A stretch of DNA of 64,000 nt, taken from positions 6,728,739 through 6,792,738 of the forward strand of contig NZ_CP070973.1 of the NCBI RefSeq assembly GCF_017086405.1. Direction: 5' to 3'. The first letter of the stretch is position 1, and every line of letters begins with the position of its first letter. Of the stretch, positions 1 to 8,306 are shown piece by piece. Source of the DNA: Mycobacterium gordonae (lineage in GTDB: Bacteria; Actinomycetota; Actinomycetes; Mycobacteriales; Mycobacteriaceae). A model generated the notes under the pieces. The model saw nothing but the letters and a program-made list of their open reading frames with translations, ran no database searches and was not told the DNA's origin. The translations under genes were made by a program, and so were the position numbers.

Positions 1-2
1 CC

Positions 3-227
3 GAGTCGCTGCTCACCGCTCGCGATGACGAATTCGAAGCCGCGCTGTGGGTGGCGCTGCGCAGTCTGCGGGAAAAGGCCGGACTAGCCAGGAAATTGGC
101 TGACCGCACCGGGCATGGGCTGATGGCCGAGCGCTACCGCCACAATGCTGAAGAAGCGGAACGCTCCCTGGCCGTGCTCAGCGAGCGACTCGGGCTGTCT
201 GGGCGCCCACATGACGCGGATGGCTGA
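3..227 (+). CDS. CheB-like methylesterase, C-terminal fragment
   Basis: The gene is cut by the window edge; only its last 74 codons are visible, ending TGA at 225-227. The fragment is an Ala/Glu/Arg-rich helical tail (ALWVALRSLREKAGLARKLA, then HNAEEAERSLAVLSERL). This resembles the tail that follows the methylesterase domain in actinobacterial CheB-like proteins. The catalytic domain is not visible, so the name rests on this tail and on the CheR gene downstream. The next gene starts inside it (ATG at 211 or 220), which suggests translational coupling. CheB-like proteins remove methyl groups from glutamates of receptors, but no receptor or flagellar gene is seen here. Confidence 0.6.
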   Translation, partial: ESLLTARDDEFEAALWVALRSLREKAGLARKLADRTGHGLMAERYRHNAEEAERSLAVLSERLGLSGRPHDADG

Positions 228-978
228 CCCCAGCCCCGCCGTCGTGATCGCCACGGACCGCTGTGGTGACGCCGCCATCTTGCGTGTCGACGGCGTGCTG
301 GACAGTTCGACCTATCGGGGTCTGCGCGACTGCGTCATCAAGGCGGCGCTGGACGAGCCGAACGCGGTCATCGTCGACGTCAATCGGTTGGAAGTGCCCG
401 GTCCGTCGGCGTGGTCGGTGTTCACCAGCGCGCGCTGGCATGTCAACATCTGGCCAGACGTCCCGATTCTGTTGGTATCCGGGGATATTCGTGATCGACG
501 AGCCATCGCCCGCTGCGGTGTAGCCCGGTACGTGCCGGTGCACCCGACCCGCGAGGCCGCGCTGCGTGCCGTCAGTGGCTCCGCCGTGCGCAGTCGCCGC
601 CGGGGGCGCGCGGTGCTCCCCCGTGGCCGGGTCGGTATTCGCCCCGCTCGGACCCTGATCGACGAATGGCTTACCGCGTGGTCGCGGGATGGCCTGATAC
701 CGGTCGCCAGCACCGTCGCGACCGTTTTCGTCGAAAACGTGTTGGAACACACCGAGAGCGCACCGGTCTTGATTGCGGAAAGTTACGGAGGCTGCGTGAC
801 GGTCGCCGTAGAAGACGGCAGCCAACAACCGGCGATCCGCCACGAGGACACCGGCTACGGCGCCGACCTCGTATCCGGCCTGTCCGTCGTCTCGGTCCTG
901 TGCCGTGCCTGGGGCAGCACGCCAACTCCGTCCGGCAAGACGGTATGGGCTGTCGTCGGACACGAAAATCAGTTGTAA
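211..978 (+). CDS. STAS domain fused to a degenerate anti-sigma-type ATPase domain
   Basis: This 255-residue protein has an N-terminal STAS-like domain (about residues 10-110, with VIVDVNRLEVPGPSAW in the phospho-loop position). A C-terminal domain (about 150-255) resembles GHKL anti-sigma kinases. In its N-box the NxxxH part is present (ENVLEH), but the glutamate four residues before the Asn is replaced by Val, so kinase activity is doubtful. The P-G-P sequence where antagonists usually have a Ser/Thr is also atypical. The start was chosen at 211, overlapping the CheB-like stop; 220 is an alternative. The context between cheB-like and cheR-like genes suggests a sensory partner-switching role. 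That role is inferred. Confidence 0.6.
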   Translation: MTRMADPSPAVVIATDRCGDAAILRVDGVLDSSTYRGLRDCVIKAALDEPNAVIVDVNRLEVPGPSAWSVFTSARWHVNIWPDVPILLVSGDIRDRRAIARCGVARYVPVHPTREAALRAVSGSAVRSRRRGRAVLPRGRVGIRPARTLIDEWLTAWSRDGLIPVASTVATVFVENVLEHTESAPVLIAESYGGCVTVAVEDGSQQPAIRHEDTGYGADLVSGLSVVSVLCRAWGSTPTPSGKTVWAVVGHENQL

Positions 979-1031
979 CGCTCGCGGGTAGTGTTCACAT
1001 TCTTCGGCAACGCAAGGCGGACGGCACTGCG

Positions 1032-2872
1032 ATGAACGACACCACCGACGAGCACTTCGAGGCTCTGGTCCGTTACCTGCGCGATACACGTGGCTTCGAC
1101 TTCACCGGCTACAAGCGGGCGTCGCTGATGCGTCGGGTCCGCCATCGCATGGAACAGGCCGGCTGTGTCAGCTTCGAGAGCTATCTGGACATCCTGCAGG
1201 CCAGTTCCGACGAGTTCGCTGCGCTGTTCAACACCGTCCTGATCAATGTGACCGCATTCTTCCGCGACCCTGGGGCATGGGATTTCGTAGCCAGCGACGT
1301 CATTCCTCGGTTGCTGGCCGATCGGGTACTGACGACCCGATTCGAATATGGAGTGCGGGATGCGCGTCAGGACAGGATGCCTACTCGCTGGCCATGCTGC
1401 TGGTCGAGGCGATGGGGACCGACGCCTTCCGGCAGCGCGTGAAGATCTACGCCACCGACATCGACGAGGACGCACTTCGCCAGGCGCGCACCGCTTCATA
1501 CGACGCCAACGCCGTGGAGTCGGTGCCAGCGGAGTTTCGGCACCGCTATTTCGAGCGGGTCGGCGAACGGCACGTGTTCAACCAGGACCTGCGCCGGTCG
1601 GTGATCTTCGGTCGCAACGACCTCGTCAAGGACGCACCCATCTCCCGGGTCGATCTGCTGATCTGCCGCAACACGCTGATATACCTCAACGCCGAAACTC
1701 AGCGAGATGTGTTGAGCCGCTTGAATTTCGCTCTCGCGCCGGCTGGCATCCTGTTCCTCGGGCGCGCCGAGATGCTGCTGAGCCATAGGCAAAAATTCGC
1801 CCCCCTGAACCTCGCGCACCGGTTCTTCGTCAAGGCTACCGGATCCCGCGCCGCGCCGGACCGCTACGACCGGAAGGTAGCGCGCCCCGAACGGCCGGGC
1901 CAAGCGTCGGACTTGACCACATTGCGCGAGTTGGCGTTTCGTGCCAGCCCGGTGGCTCAGATCGTTGTCACCAGCGAAGACACCGTCGCGATGATCAACC
2001 AACGAGCCGAAGCCGTCTTCGACCTGTCGCCGCGCGACATCGGCCGACCGCTGCGCGATCTCGAGGTGTCCTATCGGCCCGTCGAGTTACGCGGCTATCT
2101 GGAACAGGCGAAGGTAGAGCGCCGGCCGGCGCGCATCCCGGAAGCGAAATGGCAACGCCCGGGCCTCGATACAGAGTGGTTTGAGATCGACGTCAATCCG
2201 CTCGTGGGCGCCGATAACGGCCTTCTCGGCGTCTCGATCGCCTACTTCGACGTCACCGCCACGCGAACCCTGCTCGACAAGGTCGTGCATACCAATCGGC
2301 AGCTCGAAACCGCCTATGAAGAACTGCAGTCCACCAACGAGGAACTCGAAACCACCAACGAAGAGCTGCAATCGATGGTCGAGGAACTCGAGACCACCAA
2401 CGAGGAACTGCAGTCGACCAACGAAGAACTCGAGACGATGAATGAGGAGTTAGAGTCCGCTAACGACGAATTGCACGCCAGCAGCACCGCACTGCGGGAA
2501 CGCGGCGCTCAACTGGATGAAGCGAGGAACTTCCTCGGCGCGTTGATCGCCGGGCTACCACAGGGTTTGGTGATCGTCGACCGCGAAATGCGGGTACTGA
2601 CGTGGAACCGCGCCTGCGAGGACCTCTGGGGCCTACGAACCGAGGAAACGATCGGTAAGAAGCTGACCGCGCTGGATTTCGGCCTTCCGATGCAAAGCGT
2701 GCTGCCATTGGTCGGCGATGCGTTCGTGGACCCGGCCGCTTCGGGTGAGTCTGTGGTGGATGCGGTGGACCGGAGGGGTCGTCCGGCGCGGGTAAGGGTG
2801 ATCTGTACCTCACTGCCCGAACCGGACGGCGACATCGCCGGTTCGTTGCTGTCGATCGAGGTCCTGGGCTGA
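1032..2872 (+). pseudogene. cheR: CheR-type methyltransferase with PAS domains, frameshifted
   Basis: ATG at 1032 opens a CheR N-terminal domain (MNDTTDEHFEALVRYLRDTR ... NVTAFFRDPGAW) in one frame. The SAM-binding part (IWSAGCASGQDAYSLAM, LLICRNTLIYLNAETQ) continues in another frame to 2872. The two halves join exactly if one base is restored at the GGG run near 1324-1327. After the methyltransferase come a PAS domain (about 295-390 of the restored protein), a long heptad coiled coil (EELQSTNEELETTNEELQS type) and a second PAS domain. This is the C-terminal half of the CheB-CheR-PAS hybrids, here encoded separately. A one-base sequencing error cannot be excluded. If the shift is real, no full-length product is made. 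Confidence 0.8.
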
Positions 2873-2953
2873 TTCGCGCCTGAATCGCGCTACGTCCGGG
2901 TCCCGCACCTCCTATCCAGTAAGCGAACCGGTTGCTCGGCATCGTTTGCCAGG

Positions 2954-2967
2954 TACCGGGCCCGGTA
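2954..2967. promoter_or_regulatory. perfect 14-bp palindrome upstream of the glycosyltransferase gene
   Basis: TACCGGGCCCGGTA is a perfect self-complementary 14-mer ending 12 nt before the GTG start at 2980. It could be an operator or a short hairpin over the ribosome-binding region. No regulator can be named; the AraC-type gene two positions downstream is a neighbouring candidate. Confidence 0.35.
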
Positions 2968-2979
2968 ACCCGATACTGC

Positions 2980-4116
2980 GTGAAGATCGCCATCGTTTGG
3001 GGCGACGACGTCTGCGCCGATTACCGGGACCTCGTCGGGACCGAAGTAGAAGACGAGTGCCGAAGCCTTTGTGCGGCGTTGGCAGCCCAGGGTCACACCG
3101 TGACCGTCCACACACGCGAAAGCGTCGGCCCACCTGCACCGGCGGCCCCAGCCAAGGTGTTGCCGTTCGTCGGCGATTGGGGCGCCGAGCTCTCCGTTCA
3201 GTGGTCCAGTGAACCGCCCGACATCGTGCACAGCTTCGGCTGGCTGGGCGGACTGGCCGCACAATTGGCGGCCCGCCGCAATCAACTGGTCACCGTCCAG
3301 AGCTTTTCCGGCCTGGCCGCGACGACGTCGGGTCCGGGTCACGCACAGTCTGCCGATTCCGAGCGTGCCCGCCTCGAACCGTTGTTGATCCGTAGCGCAG
3401 CCTGGGTGACGGGCGGTAGCAGCGAAGAACTCGACGTGCTGACGAGATTGCGCCGCCATCGGGCCCGCACTTCTGTCCTGTCGACCGGGGTCGACGTCAA
3501 GCACTACACCTGCACCGATCCCAAATGGGCGGACAACTCCAGCTGCCGGATATTGCAATGTGCGCCGAACTTACAGCCCTGCAACGGCTTCGATAGAACC
3601 ATTCGGGCACTGCCGCACGTTCCGGACAGCGAACTCGTCATCGCGCAGACGTCCGCCGACGACAGCCGCAACAGACGGGAGCGGGTCAAGCTCAAGCGGA
3701 TGGCCGCCGAATTGGGCGTGGGCAGTCGAGTGCATTTCACCGGTTATGTTGCACCCGAGGACATTCCGTTGCTGTTCTGGTCGGCCGACATCGTCGCCTG
3801 CACCCCGAGGCTGGCACCGCGCGCCACCCCGGCACTGCGGGCCATGGCCAGTGGACGTGTCGTAGTGGGAACTACCGTGGGCGCCCTCATGGATGCCGTG
3901 ATCGGGAACGTCACCGGCCTACTGGTTTCCCCCACCAAACCGTACGAACTGGTCGGGGCGTTCAAAGCGATGCAGCACCACAGTTTTCGGCGCCAGAGCA
4001 TGGGTTCGGCGGGACGCTCCCGGGCGACGTCCCGCTTCACCTGGGACCGGATCGCCCAAGACGCGTTGAGCATTTATCACCAGGCGAGTCACGTGAAAAC
4101 CAGCGCCATAGCTTAG
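2980..4116 (+). CDS. glycosyltransferase family 4-like protein
   Basis: The protein has a GT-B fold pattern. The N-terminus VKIAIVWG is a first beta strand, followed by a helix with CAALAAQGHTVTVHTR. The C-terminal domain has VHFTGYVAPEDIPLLFWSAD and the nucleotide-sugar loop GTTVGALMDAVIGNVTGLLV. The usual family-4 EX7E motif looks lost: where PLEAMA is typical this protein has ALRAMA, so classical retaining catalysis is uncertain. GTG at 2980 was chosen because it begins exactly at the first strand. Substrate is unknown. It follows cheR in the same direction and precedes an araC gene by 12 nt, a probable operon. Confidence 0.7.
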   Translation: MKIAIVWGDDVCADYRDLVGTEVEDECRSLCAALAAQGHTVTVHTRESVGPPAPAAPAKVLPFVGDWGAELSVQWSSEPPDIVHSFGWLGGLAAQLAARRNQLVTVQSFSGLAATTSGPGHAQSADSERARLEPLLIRSAAWVTGGSSEELDVLTRLRRHRARTSVLSTGVDVKHYTCTDPKWADNSSCRILQCAPNLQPCNGFDRTIRALPHVPDSELVIAQTSADDSRNRRERVKLKRMAAELGVGSRVHFTGYVAPEDIPLLFWSADIVACTPRLAPRATPALRAMASGRVVVGTTVGALMDAVIGNVTGLLVSPTKPYELVGAFKAMQHHSFRRQSMGSAGRSRATSRFTWDRIAQDALSIYHQASHVKTSAIA

Positions 4117-4128
4117 GACAACGAAGAT

Positions 4129-5127
4129 ATGACAACCGCGCCATATGCCGGGGACACTGCCGACCAATCGACGGAGACTCGCCCCCCGGAGACCATCCGG
4201 TATGCGAAGTTCCATACCGGCGAATCCGAGGCGGCGAAGCGATTCTTCGCCCAGGCCTACCAACCTGGCTGGCGTACCAGCAGCCTGGCAGGTGGCTCCT
4301 CGGTCACCCATCAACGCTTCGAGTCCGCAGCCGTCACCATCGACGAGGTGCTGATCGAGGGCCGGGTGGGCTGCGAAATCCGCACTACCGACACTGCGGT
4401 GGTGATCCACCCACGTGCGGGTTCGTTGACGCTGGCCGGTGACCCGGGAAGCAGAATGGATACCCCGGTCATCGCGGCCGACGGACTACCCTGCGCCATC
4501 CAGGCGAATACGGCGCGATTTCACGTCGTGCGGATGGATCTGCGCCATCTCGCCCAGGTCGCGGCGGAGAAGACCGGGCCGCTACCCCAGCAGATCCGGT
4601 TCGCGAGCTGCCGGCCACGCTCGACGGCCGCGGCGCGGGCCTGGAACCAGGCGCTGGACTACGTCATCGCCAGCTTCTCCTACGCCGAAACCGCACAGCA
4701 CCCCCTTCTCGTCAACGCGGCGGGTCAGCTACTCGGTGCCGCGTTGCTTGAGTGTTTCCCGTCGAACATGAGCGACGGCCAGGACCTGCTGCGCAATCCG
4801 TCGGTGCCGCCGACTCTGAAAGGCGCAATCTCCTTCATTCACCGCCACGCAGGAGACGGCATCGGAGTCAATGACGTCGCGGACGCACTGCGCATGACCT
4901 CCCGCGCGGTGCAGTACCTGTTCCGGCAGCACCTGGAGACCACTCCCACCGAATATCTACGGCGCGTCCGGCTGCACCATGCGCATCAGGAACTGATCAA
5001 CAGCGACCGGTCCGATACCACCGTCAGCGAAGTGGCCCATCGGTGGAGCTTCGCCCACACCGGCCGGTTTGCAGCCCTGTATCGCAAGACCTACGGCCAG
5101 AGCCCGCATGCCACGCTCCAGCAGTAA
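4129..5127 (+). CDS. AraC-family transcriptional regulator
   Basis: This is a 332-residue protein with an N-terminal ligand-binding-like half (about 30-200) and a C-terminal double helix-turn-helix (about 225-330). The HTH half contains ISFIHRHAGDGIGVNDVADA, TSRAVQYLFRQHLETTPTEY and the end motif FAALYRKTYGQSPHATL, typical of AraC/XylS proteins. The gene starts 12 nt after the glycosyltransferase-like gene and converges with the PAS-ANTAR gene across a 3-nt gap. The effector and targets are unknown. Confidence 0.88.
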   Translation: MTTAPYAGDTADQSTETRPPETIRYAKFHTGESEAAKRFFAQAYQPGWRTSSLAGGSSVTHQRFESAAVTIDEVLIEGRVGCEIRTTDTAVVIHPRAGSLTLAGDPGSRMDTPVIAADGLPCAIQANTARFHVVRMDLRHLAQVAAEKTGPLPQQIRFASCRPRSTAAARAWNQALDYVIASFSYAETAQHPLLVNAAGQLLGAALLECFPSNMSDGQDLLRNPSVPPTLKGAISFIHRHAGDGIGVNDVADALRMTSRAVQYLFRQHLETTPTEYLRRVRLHHAHQELINSDRSDTTVSEVAHRWSFAHTGRFAALYRKTYGQSPHATLQQ

Positions 5128-5130
5128 CTT

Positions 5131-5847
5131 CTAGAGCCCGTTTCGGGTGCGCAGCAACCTGTCCACCCGATCGGCCGCGTTGTCGCTCAGCACGTCCTGT
5201 GCGGTGATCTCGTCGACCACCCGCTCGGCGATGTCGCGCAACTTGACGTTGGACTCCTGTGACAGCTTCACCAGCAGATCGAATGCCGACTCGGCGTTGA
5301 CGCCGTAGCGCAGCATCAGGATGCCCATCGCCTGATTGATCACCGCCCGCCGCGAATCGACGGCCAGCAGCGCCTCACTCAGGTGTTTTTGCAGGTCGGC
5401 GTCGAACTGGTCGGTGACGTCGATGTAGAAGCCGCCGATGCCGAGCAGCCGGCCGTCCGGTCCGCCGAACCGGTCCCCCACCACGACGACAACGTGCGTT
5501 TCACCGCGTGTGTCGACGATGCGGTGCCTGCTGCTGAAGGGGGCGCCGTGCCTACGCACCTGCTCGATGAGCTCTGGAACTGTCGGCCTGTCGTCGGGAT
5601 GCTTGTGTTTGAGCAGTAGTTGGGTCGTCGGCTGCACGCTGCCCGGCTCATAGCCGTGCATTCGGGCAACCTCTTCCGACCACTCCCACCGGTCCTCACG
5701 GGCCAGGTAGCGAAATCTCCCCACCAGTGGCCACCGGCGACCCCTCTTTCGCCGCGAATCTGCACACACCAGGACCATAATATTCCGACCGGAGCGCCCC
5801 GGCTGAACTTCGGTGGTGGCTTGGTTCGCTTTCCGGACAAAGTCCAC
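5131..5847 (-). CDS. PAS-ANTAR RNA-binding antitermination regulator
   Basis: A PAS fold (about residues 45-155; RFRYLAREDRWEWSEEVARM ... GGFYIDVTDQ) is followed by an ANTAR domain (about 165-225; RAVINQAMGILMLRYGVNAE, then AFDLLVKLSQ and LRDIAERVV). ANTAR domains bind paired RNA hairpins and prevent transcription termination; mycobacteria have several PAS/GAF-ANTAR proteins. The first 23 residues are poorly predicted, and Met24 (position 5778) is an alternative start. The signal sensed by the PAS domain is unknown. Confidence 0.85.
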   Translation of the reverse strand: MDFVRKANQATTEVQPGRSGRNIMVLVCADSRRKRGRRWPLVGRFRYLAREDRWEWSEEVARMHGYEPGSVQPTTQLLLKHKHPDDRPTVPELIEQVRRHGAPFSSRHRIVDTRGETHVVVVVGDRFGGPDGRLLGIGGFYIDVTDQFDADLQKHLSEALLAVDSRRAVINQAMGILMLRYGVNAESAFDLLVKLSQESNVKLRDIAERVVDEITAQDVLSDNAADRVDRLLRTRNGL

Positions 5848-5875
5848 GAAGCGAAACGGTCTATCCAGGCCGGAT

Positions 5876-6931
5876 CTAGGCCGACTTGGCCAGCACAGAT
5901 GACCGGGACTTGTTGTCGCCCTTCGCGACTCGATGGATCATCACCCGGGTGGCCTTCTCCAGCACCCCTTGCGCCGCATCCGGGCGGTCACAGCGCACGG
6001 CACGCCGCACCGCCGCGGCAATGGTGACACCCTGCCGGTAGCCGCTGATCACCCGCGGATCGACATAGGAACTTCGAGCTACCGCAGGCGTGTTGCCCAA
6101 CTCCTCGGAGACTTCCCGCATCACCGCGGCCTCGACCCGCTTGGCCACCCGCCCGCACACCGGCGGGTCAGCGTCGGCGAAGGCTGCTGCAGCCAGGACG
6201 GTGCCGTGCCAGGTCCGTAGATCCTTCACGCTGTAGTCGGAGCCGACCAACTCCTTGAACCGGGCATTGAGGTCGGCGCTGTGCACGTCGACCCATTCGG
6301 AGGCGTTGCGCCACACCAGAAATCGTCCCGCGCAGTCGGTTCTGCGTAACAACGCGCGCACCGCCCGCACCACCTGGGCGTTTTCGATCTCATACTGACG
6401 ACGCACCCCGCTCTTGGCGGGGTAGTCGAAAGCGACCGCGTCGCGGCGCACCGTCACGTGCTCACAAAGCAGCGTGGCCAGGCCGTAGGACTCGTTCTCT
6501 TCGGCGTACTGCTCGCCGCCGGCGCGGAAGTAGCCGAGGTCGACCAGATGAAGGCCCAGGGCGAGAACGCGGTCGCGGGTCAGGCCCCGCCCGTCCAGAT
6601 CGCGGGCAATCCGCTCGCGCCACGCCGGCAACTCCTTGGACAGCTCGAGCACCCGGTCGAATTTCTCCTCCGCCCGTTCCTGCTGCCAGCTCTGGTGGTA
6701 GAGGTACTGCCGACGCCCCGCCGCGTCGGTGCCGACGGCCTGGATGTGCCCGTTGGCGTAGGGCGAAATCCACACCTTCTTCCACGCCGGGGGTATCACC
6801 AGGTCCTTGATCCGCTGCAGCACATCGGCATCGGTCAGCCGCTCGTCATCGCGTCCGTAGTAGGCGAAACCCTTGCCGCGGCGCTTGCGGGTAAAGCCGG
6901 CCTTGGTTAAGTCACTGCGGCGCAGCCGCAT
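5876..6931 (-). CDS. DNA topoisomerase IB
   Basis: The protein of 351 residues matches the short bacterial/poxvirus-type topoisomerase IB family. It has GKGFAYYGRDDERLTDADVL and PPAWKKVWISPYANGHIQA near the N-terminus, the catalytic-core motif KDLRTWHGT, and the active-site tyrosine in SSYVDPRVI. The enzyme relaxes supercoils by nicking one strand through a 3-prime phosphotyrosine. The start at 6931 (MRLRRSDLTKAGFTRKRRGK) matches the family start; the longer open frame upstream lacks family similarity. Such genes are accessory in mycobacteria, whose main enzyme is type IA. Confidence 0.9.
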   Translation of the reverse strand: MRLRRSDLTKAGFTRKRRGKGFAYYGRDDERLTDADVLQRIKDLVIPPAWKKVWISPYANGHIQAVGTDAAGRRQYLYHQSWQQERAEEKFDRVLELSKELPAWRERIARDLDGRGLTRDRVLALGLHLVDLGYFRAGGEQYAEENESYGLATLLCEHVTVRRDAVAFDYPAKSGVRRQYEIENAQVVRAVRALLRRTDCAGRFLVWRNASEWVDVHSADLNARFKELVGSDYSVKDLRTWHGTVLAAAAFADADPPVCGRVAKRVEAAVMREVSEELGNTPAVARSSYVDPRVISGYRQGVTIAAAVRRAVRCDRPDAAQGVLEKATRVMIHRVAKGDNKSRSSVLAKSA

Positions 6932-7053
6932 CGAAATCCTCCGCTGTCCCCGACGTCGTGTCGGCTGAACGCTGGATAACCCGCTCAGCCGCCGCTCACA
7001 CCTGCCGGCCGCTGGTAACCCGGCTCCCGCAGCAGACCTGCCCTTGAATAAGG

Positions 7054-7085
7054 AACGACCCGCCACTGCACTGTGGCGGGCCGTT
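7054..7085 (-). terminator. hairpin downstream of the haem-binding-type gene
   Basis: A 13-bp stem with one mismatch (arms 7054-7066 and 7073-7085, core CCCGCCAC/GTGGCGGG) closes a 6-base loop just after the stop of the minus-strand gene ending at 7101. On the minus strand it is followed by a weak T-containing tract. It probably acts as an intrinsic terminator. Confidence 0.7.
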
Positions 7086-7100
7086 GCCTCATGACCGGAA

Positions 7101-7499
7101 TCAGCCGGCCATGAATTCCTGGTAGGCCGATTCCAGGTTCGGCGGCAATGCGGAGACGTTGCACTGACGTTCCGTGTCGCCGATTGGCGCCAGAATTCCG
7201 CGCAGGTCGTAGTACTCGTTGGGGTGCGCGGTGAAGTAGCCCCGAAGGTTGGCTGCGGCTTCTCCGCGCGGCTGCCCGAATGCCGCCGTGACCGCCTGGT
7301 TGGCGCCCGGGTGGCCGGCAAGGTACTGCTCGGCCGCGCCCCGCGCCGAAGTGACGGTGGAGTTGACGCCCTGCGGGCTGCAGTCGGGCGCCGCCGCGGC
7401 CGACGGCGCGCCGACGATACCCATGGCGATTCCCCCGAGCAGACAACCGGCGCTGATACCCGCGACGCGGTGGCGAGCGACGATACTGCTGAATTTCAT
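7101..7499 (-). CDS. secreted haem-binding-type (hemophore-like) protein
   Basis: This 132-residue protein has a signal peptide (MKFSSIVARHRVAGISAGCLLGG, ending AAAAP near residue 38). Its mature part has two cysteines (PDCSPQ and ERQCNV) and the helical pattern SARGAAEQYLAGHPGANQAV ... LRGYFTAHPNEYYDLRGILAPI. This matches the mycobacterial haemophore/haem-binding family (Rv0203-like fold). Such proteins carry haem outside the cell or in the periplasm. A GGAGGA ribosome site 9 nt before ATG 7499 fixes the start; the longer frame upstream is not needed. Haem binding itself is inferred. Confidence 0.8.
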   Translation of the reverse strand: MKFSSIVARHRVAGISAGCLLGGIAMGIVGAPSAAAAPDCSPQGVNSTVTSARGAAEQYLAGHPGANQAVTAAFGQPRGEAAANLRGYFTAHPNEYYDLRGILAPIGDTERQCNVSALPPNLESAYQEFMAG

Positions 7500-7782
7500 G
7501 ATGTTTGTTCCTCCGAATGAGTGAACCGATCGTTGGGGTCCCGATCCCCTGAAATCCAAGGTAGCGGAAGGCAAAAGCAACCAATGGCGAAGTCAATGGT
7601 CAGAAAACGAAGGACGTGCGGCGGCGCTGATGAATATGTGACACATGAAACTCACGTGGCATACTTAGCCGATCAAATAAGCCAGAAAATCGCCAAAAAA
7701 TGAGTATTCTTAGAAAAAGTCTTGAACTCTAAGGAGGCCATGATCCCATTTCGTGACAGAAATGTTATCCGTGTCCGCCCGT
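7500..7782. other. AT-rich intergenic region with palindrome and a tiny ORF
   Basis: This 283-bp stretch is clearly richer in A and T than its surroundings, especially 7620-7760. It is the promoter region of the minus-strand haem-binding-type gene. It contains an 11-bp palindrome ATGTGACACAT at 7636-7646. An AAGGAGG followed after only 2 nt by ATG (7740) opens a 17-codon frame on the plus strand, ending at 7793. I cannot assign a regulator, and the tiny ORF is unproven because its spacing is poor. Confidence 0.5.
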
Positions 7783-8151
7783 CTACCGGTTGAGTTTGCC
7801 TTCACGCGCACCGGTCAGGGCGTCGTCCAGCGTCGGATACAGCGGAAAAGTCTTGTCCAGGCCGGTCAGATGAATCGGCCGTCGCGTCGCCGGTCCCCGC
7901 GCCACCACACCGAACTCCGCCGCGTCGCCGAGTTTCTCGCAGGTTGCGGCCAGGATCTTCAACCCCACCGACCCGAGGAACTCCACTCCGGACAGATCGA
8001 TGATCAGCGCGGACGGGTTGTTGACCGCCACGCCGCCGATGGCCTCCTCCAGAGCCGGAGCGGTCACCAGGTCGATTTCGCCGCCAATGCTGAGTACAAC
8101 GATTCCGTCATGGTCGGCGACCGTGGCGGTGATCGAATCAGGAGCTGACAA
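7783..8151 (-). CDS. rsfB: anti-sigma factor antagonist (RsfB-like STAS protein)
   Basis: This is a single STAS domain protein of 122 residues. SIGGEIDLVTAPALEEAIG precedes the phospho-acceptor loop GVEFLGSVGLKILAA, where Ser of LGS is the usual phosphorylation site. The end GLDKTFPLYPTLDDALTGAR fits Rv3687c (RsfB), one of the antagonists of the SigF anti-sigma factor UsfX. A TTG start at 8151 was chosen: it gives the RsfB length and has a GAAGGA ribosome site 7 nt upstream, while the ATG at 8178 has none. The SigF/UsfX genes are not in this window. Adjacent stressosome genes diverge from it. Confidence 0.88.
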   Translation of the reverse strand: MSAPDSITATVADHDGIVVLSIGGEIDLVTAPALEEAIGGVAVNNPSALIIDLSGVEFLGSVGLKILAATCEKLGDAAEFGVVARGPATRRPIHLTGLDKTFPLYPTLDDALTGAREGKLNR

Positions 8152-8306
8152 CTGGCGATCCTTCAGTCCGGGCCTCATGAGTCGGCGAGTGTGCTGCAAG
8201 CCTAACCTGCCGTGCTTACCGCAAGAAGTAGAAGACCTCAACACGTCCCTCGTCACAGCTCAAGCTACTCTCCCCATAGAGGCCTGCGGTGGGCTAGGAG
8301 GGGCGC

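Noticed and set aside
1277..2872. independent gene starting at 1277
   Set aside because: The frame lacks a plausible start and is the continuation of CheR after the frameshift.
7633..7655. CRP-type site TGTGA...TCACG near the haem-binding-type gene
   Set aside because: The half-sites are 10 bases apart instead of 6, so a CRP site is not supported.
7740..7793. 17-codon ORF after a perfect AAGGAGG
   Set aside because: The ribosome site is only 2 nt from ATG and the frame runs into the end of rsfB; too weak for a gene call.
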